From: Caballeronia hypogeia
GTDB lineage: Bacteria; Pseudomonadota; Gammaproteobacteria; Burkholderiales; Burkholderiaceae
Reading direction: 5' to 3'
NCBI RefSeq assembly: GCF_001544875.2
Contig: NZ_FCOA02000021.1
Span: 81,223 to 145,222 of the forward strand
DNA: 64,000 nt
Each line of letters opens with the position of its first letter. Within the stretch, counting starts at the first letter, position 1. The notes under the pieces were generated by a model, which saw only the letters and a list, made by a program, of their open reading frames with translations, searched no databases and was not told the DNA's origin. Made by a program: the position numbers and the translations under genes. Shown piece after piece: positions 25,203-32,849 of this stretch.

Positions 25203-26358
25203 CATGACGAGCCGCGATCTGCTCGAACGGCTGATCGGCTTCGCGACGGTCAGCCGCGATTCGAATCTCGCGTTGATCGAGTTCGTGCGCGGGTACCTCG
25301 CGGAATGCGGCGTCGAGAGCGAACTGTTTTACAACGACGCACGCACGAAGGCGAACCTGTTCGCGACGATCGGCCCGCGCGATCGCGGCGGCATCGTGCT
25401 GTCGGGACATACGGATGTCGTGCCGGTCGATGGCCAGCCATGGACGGTCGATCCGTTTCGTCTCGTCGAGAAGGACGCTCGCCTGTACGGACGCGGCGCC
25501 GCCGACATGAAGGGCTTTCTCGCCTGCGTGCTCGCCGCCGTGCCGATGTTCAGGCAACGCGCGCTCAGATTGCCGATTCATCTCGCGTTCTCATACGACG
25601 AAGAAGTCGGCTGTCTGGGCGTGCGGCCGATGCTCGAAGAACTCGCGAAACGCCCGCACAAGCCGCTGCTGTGTCTGATCGGCGAACCGACTTCATTGAA
25701 GCCGGTGCTCGGCCATAAGGGCAAGCTCGCGATGCGCTGTCAGGTGAAGGGCGCGCCGTGCCATTCCGCTTATGCACCCTACGGCGTCAACGCGATTCAA
25801 TACGCAGCGCGTCTGATCAACCGGCTCGACGAAATCGGCGATCGGCTGGCGCAACCCGAGCATCACGACGAACGTTTCGACCCGCCGTATTCCACCGTGC
25901 AGACAGGTGTGATCAAGGGCGGCCGCGCGCTCAACATCGTGCCTGCCGAATGCGAATTCGATTTCGAAGTGCGCGCGCTTCCCGGCTTCGATGCGAACCG
26001 CGTCGCCGATGAATTGCTGACCTACGCGCAAGCCGAACTGCTGCCCAAGATGCGCGCCGTGAAGTCCGATACCGACATTCGCCTCGAACCGCTTTCCGCG
26101 TATCCGGGTTTGGCCACGTCGCCAGAAAGCGAGGCGGCGCGTCTGCTTTCGCGGCTGACCGGATCGGTCGATTTCGGCACGGTCGCCTTCGGCACCGAGG
26201 GCGGCCTGTTCGATCAGGCCGGCATACCGACGATCGTCTGCGGTCCCGGCAGCATGGATCAGGGCCACAAGCCGGACGAGTTCGTGAGCGTCGAACAACT
26301 CGATGAATGCGGCGCCATGATGACGCGGCTCGCCGATTACCTCTCGACTCAAGACTGA
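25195..26358 (+). CDS. argE: M20 family deacylase, ArgE-like (acetylornithine deacetylase type)
   Basis: A 387-aa M20 metallohydrolase. Zinc-binding and catalytic residues are present: H72-x-D74 (GHTDVVP), D104 (GRGAADMKG), general base E136/E137 (DEEVGC) and E164 (IGEPT). ArgE removes N-acetyl from ornithine. Because this copy sits in a catabolic operon with a monooxygenase, Rid and DUF1028 proteins, its true substrate is probably another N-acyl compound; the symbol denotes homology only. Confidence 0.85.
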   Translation: MNDMTSRDLLERLIGFATVSRDSNLALIEFVRGYLAECGVESELFYNDARTKANLFATIGPRDRGGIVLSGHTDVVPVDGQPWTVDPFRLVEKDARLYGRGAADMKGFLACVLAAVPMFRQRALRLPIHLAFSYDEEVGCLGVRPMLEELAKRPHKPLLCLIGEPTSLKPVLGHKGKLAMRCQVKGAPCHSAYAPYGVNAIQYAARLINRLDEIGDRLAQPEHHDERFDPPYSTVQTGVIKGGRALNIVPAECEFDFEVRALPGFDANRVADELLTYAQAELLPKMRAVKSDTDIRLEPLSAYPGLATSPESEAARLLSRLTGSVDFGTVAFGTEGGLFDQAGIPTIVCGPGSMDQGHKPDEFVSVEQLDECGAMMTRLADYLSTQD

Positions 26359-26461
26359 TTTCATTCACGCCTCGTGCGATCCCGACGCCTTCGCGCGTCA
26401 TGGCATCGCTTTGCCATCGAATCTTAAGCGCGCATCGACGCGCACGAAACAGGAGACGACT

Positions 26462-27880
26462 TTGAACACTCCGCAACGCAACGCTTCTACGCTGATCGAG
26501 AAGCACACCATCGGCTATGTGCCGCCCGAGGATCGGCACGGCAAGGTGCGCGATCTCTTCACGCTATGGTTCGGCGGCAACATCGCGCCGCTGCCCATCG
26601 TGACCGGGGCGCTCGGCGTGCAGATGTTTCATCTGAATTTGCTGTGGGGCATCGTCGCGATCATCGTCGGGCAGGCGGTGGGCGGCGTGCTGATGGCGCT
26701 TCACTCCGCGCAGGGGCCGCAGATGGGCATCCCGCAGATGATCCAGAGCCGCGCGCAGTTCGGGACATGGGGCGCGCTGCTCGTCACCGTGATCGCGGGC
26801 GTGATGTATGTCGGCTTCTTCGCGTCGAATATCGTGCTGGCGGGCAAGTCGCTGCATGGCATCGAGAGTTCGGTGTCGGTGCCCGTGGGCATCGTGATCG
26901 GCGCGCTGGGGTCGGGGCTGATCGGCATCATCGGATATCGCTTCATCCATATCCTGAATCGCATCGGGACATGGGTGCTCGGCATCGGCATCTGCGTGGG
27001 CTTCGGCTACATCCTCACGCATGTTTCGACGGGCGATTTCCTCACGCGCGGCGGCTTCAATTTCGCCGGCTGGCTCGCGACCGTTTCACTGTCGGCGCTG
27101 TGGCAGATTGCTTTTGCGCCCTACGTATCGGATTACTCGCGCTATCTGCCGTCGAACGTGCGCGTCTCGTCCACGTTCTGGGCGACTTATCTCGGCTGCA
27201 CGATCGGCTCGACGCTCGCCTTCGTGTTCGGCGCGGTCGCGGTGCTCGCCGTGCCGCCGGGCGTCGATGCAATGGACGCCGTGCATCAGGCGACCGGTCC
27301 GCTCGGCCTGCCGATGCTCGTGCTGTTCCTGTTGAGCGTGATCAGTCACAACGCGCTGAACCTGTACGGCGCGGTGCTCGCGGTGATCACGTCGCTGCAG
27401 ACCTTCGCGTATCGATGGATTCCGACCGCGCGTGCGCGCGCGGTACTGTCCTTCGTGATTCTGATCGCGTGCTGCTATGGCGCGATCGGCGCATCGACCA
27501 ACTTCGTCGCCAATCTCGTCGACCTCGTGCTCGCGCTGCTCGTCGTGCTCGTGCCCTGGACCGCCATCAACCTGATCGACTTCTACGTGATCCACAAGGG
27601 CAAGTACGACATCCAGTCGATCTTTCAAGTGGATGGCGGCGTCTACGGCCGCTTCAATCCGCAGGCGCTGATCGCTTATGCGATCGGCATCGCCGTGCAG
27701 ATTCCGTTCATGAATACGCCGATGTACGCCGGGCCGGTGCCGCAGTATCTCGATGGCGCGGATCTCTCGTGGCTCGTCGGGCTTGTGCTGACATCGCCGT
27801 TGTACTACTGGCTGGCGTCGCGCGATACGAATTACCGGCGCAGACAGAATGCGCACGTCGCGGCCAACGCGGCACGTTGA
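26462..27880 (+). CDS. NCS1 family permease (cytosine permease-like)
   Basis: A 472-aa permease with about 12 hydrophobic segments. The early FTLWFGGNIAPLPIVTGAL and the SDYSRYLP motif are hallmarks of NCS1 carriers for cytosine, purines, hydantoins and pyridoxine. TTG 26462 is chosen because AGGAG (26451-26455) lies 6 bp upstream; no better ATG start is visible (26411 is an ATG without RBS). It follows the ArgE-like gene by 103 bp, probably in the same transcript. It provides a second uptake route and hints at a heterocyclic or ureide-like substrate. Confidence 0.85.
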   Translation: MNTPQRNASTLIEKHTIGYVPPEDRHGKVRDLFTLWFGGNIAPLPIVTGALGVQMFHLNLLWGIVAIIVGQAVGGVLMALHSAQGPQMGIPQMIQSRAQFGTWGALLVTVIAGVMYVGFFASNIVLAGKSLHGIESSVSVPVGIVIGALGSGLIGIIGYRFIHILNRIGTWVLGIGICVGFGYILTHVSTGDFLTRGGFNFAGWLATVSLSALWQIAFAPYVSDYSRYLPSNVRVSSTFWATYLGCTIGSTLAFVFGAVAVLAVPPGVDAMDAVHQATGPLGLPMLVLFLLSVISHNALNLYGAVLAVITSLQTFAYRWIPTARARAVLSFVILIACCYGAIGASTNFVANLVDLVLALLVVLVPWTAINLIDFYVIHKGKYDIQSIFQVDGGVYGRFNPQALIAYAIGIAVQIPFMNTPMYAGPVPQYLDGADLSWLVGLVLTSPLYYWLASRDTNYRRRQNAHVAANAAR

Positions 27881-27891
27881 AATCAGAAAGG

Positions 27892-27915
27892 GGGCGGGTC
27901 GGATTATTTCCGCCC
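27892..27915 (+). terminator. Weak hairpin after the NCS1 permease gene
   Basis: GGGCGG (27892-27897) pairs with CCGCCC (27910-27915) around a 12-nt AT-rich loop, 12 bp after the permease stop. There is no long T-run, so termination would be partial at best. Confidence 0.3.
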
Positions 27916-28075
27916 GCGCGAATTTCCGTTCTCTGCGATAAACCCAGCGTAAGCCGCGCTTATGCAAAACAAAAGCGCCGCTTGACTCTTGCACGTTCCG
28001 CATTCGCCTGGCATACGCTGTGAAGGTGGGCATGGCGCACCGGTTCGCCGTGCCCGCGCGAACCGAGGGTCTCCC

Positions 28076-28909
28076 ATGCAGAACGCGTCTTACGGACAAC
28101 TTCATCGCGGCGACGCGCCGATCCTGCTGGCCGCGCCGCATACAGGCACGGTCGTGCCGGACGAACTGCTCGCTCATCCGGCCTGGCGTCCGGTCGATGG
28201 CCGCCTCTCCGATCCGGCGGGCGTCGCACTGCTCGCGGCGGCGCGCGAACGCGGTGTGACGAGCATCGCGGGGCATCTGCATCCGTGCGTGATCGACTTC
28301 AACGTGGCGCTCGACAATCGGCCGCTTTCGCAGCGGCTCAATCGCACGGGACTGTGCCGCACGCATACGTCGCGTGGCGAGGCGCTCTATGCGCCAGGAA
28401 GCGAGCCGAGCGAGCAGGAAGTCGGGGAGCGCGTGCTGCGCTATTGGCGCCCGTTCCACGACGCGCTGACCGGCGAGCTGCTCAGGCTGCGCGACCTGCA
28501 CGGCAACGTGCTGCTGCTGGTGTCGCACGCGAGTTCGTGGCTGTCGCCGTATCGCTCGCATGCGGGCGCGACCGATTGCAATGCAGGCACGCATCAGGGC
28601 GCATCGTGCGACCGGCGGCTCGTGTCCGCGCTGACCGAAGCCGTGCAGGCCGCGGGGCGTTCGTGGGTCGTCAACGGCAAGCTCGCCGACGCGTTCGCCG
28701 CGCAGCGCTACGGCCTGCCGGAGAGCGGCATCCATGTGATCGAGGTCGAGGTCGCGGGACGCTGGCGCAGCGAGCTCGAAGCGCAGGAACACTCGCAAGA
28801 TGCCGACATGCGTGCGATTTTCGACGCGCTCGGCGCCGCACTCAAGAGCCTGCCGCCAGCCGATGCTCGCTTCGACTCCCGCCTCGTCGCCGATGGCCCG
28901 TCAGCCTGA
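28076..28909 (+). CDS. N-formylglutamate amidohydrolase family protein
   Basis: A 277-aa HutG/FGase-type hydrolase (DAPILLAAPHTGTVVPDEL, HPCVIDFNVALDNRP, LLLVSHASSW). HutG-type enzymes split N-formylglutamate to formate and glutamate in histidine degradation. No other hut gene is near, so a different N-formyl compound is possible. ATG 28076 is used; the frame is open to 27989 without support. It lies 195 bp after the NCS1 permease gene and 49 bp before a LysR gene on the same strand. Confidence 0.8.
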   Translation: MQNASYGQLHRGDAPILLAAPHTGTVVPDELLAHPAWRPVDGRLSDPAGVALLAAARERGVTSIAGHLHPCVIDFNVALDNRPLSQRLNRTGLCRTHTSRGEALYAPGSEPSEQEVGERVLRYWRPFHDALTGELLRLRDLHGNVLLLVSHASSWLSPYRSHAGATDCNAGTHQGASCDRRLVSALTEAVQAAGRSWVVNGKLADAFAAQRYGLPESGIHVIEVEVAGRWRSELEAQEHSQDADMRAIFDALGAALKSLPPADARFDSRLVADGPSA

Positions 28910-28958
28910 AACGCCGACATGCCGTGTGCTAAATTCGGCTTTCACTTCGCCGCAGACC

Positions 28959-29960
28959 ATGAAAGAGACCGCACCTGAACAGTATCCGGACTGGGACCTG
29001 CTCGCGAGCTGGGTCGCCGTGGTCGAGGCCGGTTCCATCTCGGACGCGGCCAACCGCCTCGCGATCTCGCAGGCCGGCGTGTCGCAACGCATCAAGGCGC
29101 TGGAGTCGATTCTCGACACCACGCTGCTCGACCGCGCAACGCGCCCCGCGCGTCCGACGGCGGCGGGCCAGCGGCTTTTCGAGCACGCCACGGTCCTGTT
29201 GCAAGCCGCCGACCAGATGGTCGAAAGCGTGCGCAACGTGACGCGCGCGAAGCGCGTCGTCGTCCGTCTCGGCTGCGTGGATTCCTTCGCGGCGACCATC
29301 GGTCCGATCATCATCAAGGCGCTCGCGGGCACGTCGCATCAGATTCGCCTGTGGTCGGGCATCACGCCGACGCTCGACGGCCAGCTCGAAGCGCGGCAGC
29401 TCGACATGGCCGTGACCACGACCGGCCTTTCGCAAGCGCCCGGCATTCGCCGCAGGAAGCTGTTCTCGGAGCCGTACTTCGTCGTGTTGCCGAAGAGCTT
29501 CGAGGTCGATCGCTTCACGACCATCGCTGAATTGAGCCGGCATCTGCAACTCATTCGCTATAGCGCGCGCTCGGTCATCGGACAGCATGTCGATGCCTAT
29601 CTCGCGTCGAACGCGGAGAACATCGAGCGCACCTGCGAATTCGATGCCACCGATCCGATGCTCAGTCTCGTCGCCGCCGGTCTCGGCTTCGCGATCACGA
29701 CGCCGCTATGTCTGTGGCAGTCGCGGCATTACGTGCCGGACGTGCGCGTGGTGCCGCTGTCGTCGTTCTCGCGGCACGGGCGCGTGTATCAGGCGTTCAG
29801 CCGGTCCTTCTATCTGTCCTATCGCGAGAACGAGCTCGGCAATCTGCCGACCGAACTGCACGACCTGTTGAGACGCGCCTACGAGCGCCAGATTTCGCGC
29901 GACATCGCGCAGGCGCTCGCGTTGCCGCACGAGGAAGTGTGTCTGCCGGACGAAAAGTGA
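28959..29960 (+). CDS. LysR family transcriptional regulator
   Basis: A 333-aa LysR protein, HTH at about residues 10-70 (SWVAVVEAGSISDAANRLAISQAGVSQRI) and effector domain from about 95. ATG 28959 is the best start since earlier codons fall inside the amidohydrolase gene. The C-terminal 30 residues extend beyond the usual end. It likely regulates the FGase-like gene or the preceding operon (inference). It ends 10 bp from the convergent MFS gene. Confidence 0.85.
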   Translation: MKETAPEQYPDWDLLASWVAVVEAGSISDAANRLAISQAGVSQRIKALESILDTTLLDRATRPARPTAAGQRLFEHATVLLQAADQMVESVRNVTRAKRVVVRLGCVDSFAATIGPIIIKALAGTSHQIRLWSGITPTLDGQLEARQLDMAVTTTGLSQAPGIRRRKLFSEPYFVVLPKSFEVDRFTTIAELSRHLQLIRYSARSVIGQHVDAYLASNAENIERTCEFDATDPMLSLVAAGLGFAITTPLCLWQSRHYVPDVRVVPLSSFSRHGRVYQAFSRSFYLSYRENELGNLPTELHDLLRRAYERQISRDIAQALALPHEEVCLPDEK

Positions 29961-29970
29961 GCATCGAGAA

Positions 29971-31407
29971 TCAAGCTTCGCCGCGCGCCGCGCGCAGATG
30001 AATGCCGAGCGCCCGCCGCGCGCTCAATGCAAGCAACGCGCACGACAACGCGTTGAACAGGAACAGCCCGCCGGGACCGACCACCGTCATCAGCGCCGAC
30101 GCCAGCGCCGGTCCCGTCATGCCGCCGAACGAGAACAGCACTAGCAGCGTCGCTGAAATCGCCACGCGATGATGCGGCTCCGTGCGATCCTGCACGTGCG
30201 ACACGATCAGCCCGTATTGCGTGAACGTCACCGCGACATAAGCGAGCGTGCCGACCCACGTGACGACGCGGAAATCGAAGCAGAACAGCACGAGGCTCAG
30301 CGCGCCCGAGATCGACGCCGTGTAGTAGACCAGCCGGCGGCGATCGACCTTGTCGGAGAGGCGGCCCATCGGCCATTGCGGCACGAGCGCGCCGATCAGC
30401 GCGACGCCCATGAAGGTCGCGAGCTCGCTCGTCGAAAAGCCCGAGCGTTCGAGATAGACCGGCATCATCGCGTAAAAGCTGCTGTAGATGAAGCCCGCGA
30501 GCACGCAACCCGGCACCGCGAGCGGCGCGGCCGCCATCATGTCGCGCACGCTTTCGCGCCAGGTGCGCGCGGGCACGCGATTCAGGCTTTCATCGGCGAC
30601 CTTGACGGGCCAGCCTTCCAGCAAGGTCACCGGCAACACGGCCGCGGCGAACAGCGCGGCGGCGATCGAGAACTGCTGCGCGCCCGTGCCCGCGCCGACG
30701 TTCAATAGAAACTGCCCGGTGCCCACCGCGAGATAGTTGATGGCCGCGTAAGAGCCGAACACCTGCCCGCGCTTCTCGTTCTCGACCGTGCCGTTGAGCC
30801 AGCTTTCGATGGACGTGTACAGGCCCATGAACGCGAAGCCGGTCAGCAGACGCACGGCGCCGAGCGTCCACGGCGACTGCGCCGCGCCGAAGGCGAGCGC
30901 GAGAATCGACGCCGCCGCCGAAAACGCCACGAAAGTCCGATGCTGCCCGATGCGGTCGATGAGCCTGCGGTTGATCACCGCGCCGAGAATGAAGCCCGCG
31001 TAGTAGCAGGACTGCACGAGGCCGATCACGAGCGTCGGATAGCCGGATTGCAGAATGCGCAGCGGAATCAGCGTCTGAAACAGGCCGTTGCCGACGATCA
31101 AAAGCGCATAGCCGCACAGCAGACCGACCAGCGCCTTATAGCCGCTGGAAAAGCCGGCCGGCGCCTGCGCGGGCGCCGACGCCGCGGCCGGTTCGGCGCC
31201 CGCGGGCGGCGTCTGGCGGCCGAACAGCTTGGCTTCGGTGAGCGGCCCGGTGCGCGCGACGGCGGGCGCGTCCTGATCGGTGCTTGCTTCCTCTTCGCGG
31301 GGGCTCTCGTTCTGTGTTTCGTCGTGCACAGGACCGGGATCGCGGGTGGGATCTTGCGCGACTTCGTTCGCTGAATCGCGCGTGAATTCGTGTTCGATTT
31401 TGGACAT
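29971..31407 (-). CDS. MFS transporter with long hydrophilic N-terminus
   Basis: A 478-aa permease of the YcaD-like type. An acidic, Pro/Ala-rich leader of about 85 residues (DPTRDPGPVHDETQ, PREEEASTDQD) precedes 12 membrane segments. Motif A-like loops are at INRRLIDRIGQHRTF and GRLSDKVDRRRL. The extension is in frame and uses the same biased codons, so it looks real, though translation from an internal start cannot be excluded. Substrate unknown; it is monocistronic and divergent from the alcohol dehydrogenase gene. Confidence 0.82.
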   Translation of the reverse strand: MSKIEHEFTRDSANEVAQDPTRDPGPVHDETQNESPREEEASTDQDAPAVARTGPLTEAKLFGRQTPPAGAEPAAASAPAQAPAGFSSGYKALVGLLCGYALLIVGNGLFQTLIPLRILQSGYPTLVIGLVQSCYYAGFILGAVINRRLIDRIGQHRTFVAFSAAASILALAFGAAQSPWTLGAVRLLTGFAFMGLYTSIESWLNGTVENEKRGQVFGSYAAINYLAVGTGQFLLNVGAGTGAQQFSIAAALFAAAVLPVTLLEGWPVKVADESLNRVPARTWRESVRDMMAAAPLAVPGCVLAGFIYSSFYAMMPVYLERSGFSTSELATFMGVALIGALVPQWPMGRLSDKVDRRRLVYYTASISGALSLVLFCFDFRVVTWVGTLAYVAVTFTQYGLIVSHVQDRTEPHHRVAISATLLVLFSFGGMTGPALASALMTVVGPGGLFLFNALSCALLALSARRALGIHLRAARGEA

Positions 31408-31755
31408 GACGCCCTTGACGGTTCGGAAAAGCGCGGCTCGCTGGGTTCGGCCGTGCCCGCGTGCGACAACCCGACGATGCTAACCGGAAGAGGGGCATCC
31501 TCGCGATGGATTCAAGGGAAAACCCTGATCTCGGCACGCTGCGCTGCAACGATTTGTCCCAGCATCGCCGCGATTCGTCTGCCCGGGCGTTGAATCACGC
31601 GCGCTTATGACGACGCCAAGCCGTGCTGATGACGCGCCGAGCGGGCTCCGGATGCGTTTCATGGATACCTGTCAAACTCGCAGCTTTGGACGTTTCCCGT
31701 GCGCGGGCGTGCAACGCGCGCCGCGCGTGTTTCTCCCATCAAAAGGAGCGAAGCG
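31408..31755. other. 348-bp divergent intergenic region (MFS / alcohol dehydrogenase)
   Basis: It must hold promoters for both divergent genes. I see no convincing operator, repeat or small gene in it. The dehydrogenase ribosome-binding site (AAAAGGAG) is at 31741-31748. Confidence 0.4.
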
Positions 31756-32775
31756 ATGCCAACGATGCAGGCAGTGCAGGTAGCGAAAGCAAACGGTCCA
31801 CTGGAAGTCGTCGAGCGCGAGGTGCCGGACCCGCCCGCGGGACACGTGCTCATCAAGGTGCAGGCGTGCGGGATTTGCCACAGCGATTCGCTCACCGTCG
31901 AAGGTCTGTGGCCCGGCCTGCAATTTCCGCGCGTGCCGGGACATGAAATCGCGGGCGTGATAGAGAAGGCGGGCGCGGGCGTCGAAGGCTGGGAAGCGGG
32001 GCAGCGTGTGGGCGTCGGCTGGCACGGCGGGCATTGCGGCCATTGCGAGCATTGCCGTCATGGCGACTTCGTGCTTTGCAAGACCGCGCTCGTGCCCGGC
32101 ATCAGCTACGACGGCGGCTACGCGCAATACATGGTCGCGCCGCAGGAAGCGCTCGCGCGCGTGCCCGACGACCTGGCCGATGTCGACGCCGCGCCGCTCC
32201 TGTGCGCCGGCATCACCACCTTCAACGCGTTGCGCAACAGCGGCGCGCGCGCGGGCGACGTGGCCGCGATTCTCGGCATCGGCGGGCTCGGGCATCTCGG
32301 CGTGCAGTTCGCGCGCAAGATGGGCTTCGTCACGGTCGCCATCGCGCGTGGACAGGACAAGGCGCCGCTCGCGAAGCAGCTCGGCGCGCATCACTACATC
32401 GACAGCGGAGCGCAGAATGTCGCCGAAACGCTGCAGGCGCTCGGCGGCGCGCGCGTGATCCTCGCGACGGCCACGAGCGGCAAGGCCATGAACGCGACGC
32501 TCGGCGGCCTCGGTCTCAACGGCAAGCTGATCATGGTCGGCATTTCCGAAGAGCCGGTCGAGGTGCCGATCACGCAATTCATCATGGGCCGCAACTCGGT
32601 GCAGGGCTGGCCATCCGGCACGGCGGCGGATTCGCAGGAAACGCTCGCCTTCAGCGCATTGTCGGGCGTGAAGCCGATGATCGAGGAATATCCGCTCGCG
32701 CAGGCCGCGGAGGCCTACGCGCGCATGATGAGCGGCAAGGCGCGCTTTCGCGTCGTGCTCACCATGGGGCATTAA
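31756..32775 (+). CDS. Zinc-dependent alcohol dehydrogenase
   Basis: A 339-aa medium-chain dehydrogenase, NAD(P)-linked. Catalytic-zinc ligands are C41 (CGICHSD) and H63-E64 (PGHE); structural-zinc cysteines are C94, C97, C100 and C108. The Rossmann motif GIGGLG is at 174-179. It resembles AdhA/AdhP-type ethanol or broad alcohol dehydrogenases. ATG 31756 has AAAAGGAG 7 bp upstream. The stop codon lies inside a 14-bp tandem repeat, followed by a strong hairpin shared with the convergent TonB receptor. Confidence 0.9.
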   Translation: MPTMQAVQVAKANGPLEVVEREVPDPPAGHVLIKVQACGICHSDSLTVEGLWPGLQFPRVPGHEIAGVIEKAGAGVEGWEAGQRVGVGWHGGHCGHCEHCRHGDFVLCKTALVPGISYDGGYAQYMVAPQEALARVPDDLADVDAAPLLCAGITTFNALRNSGARAGDVAAILGIGGLGHLGVQFARKMGFVTVAIARGQDKAPLAKQLGAHHYIDSGAQNVAETLQALGGARVILATATSGKAMNATLGGLGLNGKLIMVGISEEPVEVPITQFIMGRNSVQGWPSGTAADSQETLAFSALSGVKPMIEEYPLAQAAEAYARMMSGKARFRVVLTMGH

Positions 32776-32807
32776 AGCTAGGGCATTGAAGCCGGGGCAT
32801 TGAAGCT
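32766..32807 (+). repeat. 14-bp tandem repeat (3 copies) spanning the adh stop codon
   Basis: GGGGCATTAAAGCT, AGGGCATTGAAGCC and GGGGCATTGAAGCT lie head to tail. The stop TAA of the dehydrogenase is in the first unit; the later two carry TGA at the same place. Recent slippage duplication at the gene end is the simplest explanation. Confidence 0.75.
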
Positions 32808-32842
32808 TGCGCCGTCCGGAGAGACACTCGGACGGCGCAAGC
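32805..32842. terminator. Bidirectional terminator-like hairpin
   Basis: GCTTGCGCCGTCCG (32805-32818) and CGGACGGCGCAAGC (32829-32842) form a perfect 14-bp stem with a 10-nt loop between the convergent adh and TonB-receptor genes. T-tracts are lacking on both sides. Confidence 0.6.
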
Positions 32843-32849
32843 ATCGGCA

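Noticed and set aside
27086..28798. 570-aa minus-strand frame opposite the NCS1 permease and FGase-like genes
   Set aside because: Shadow of two well-supported plus-strand genes; no RBS and no recognisable domain.
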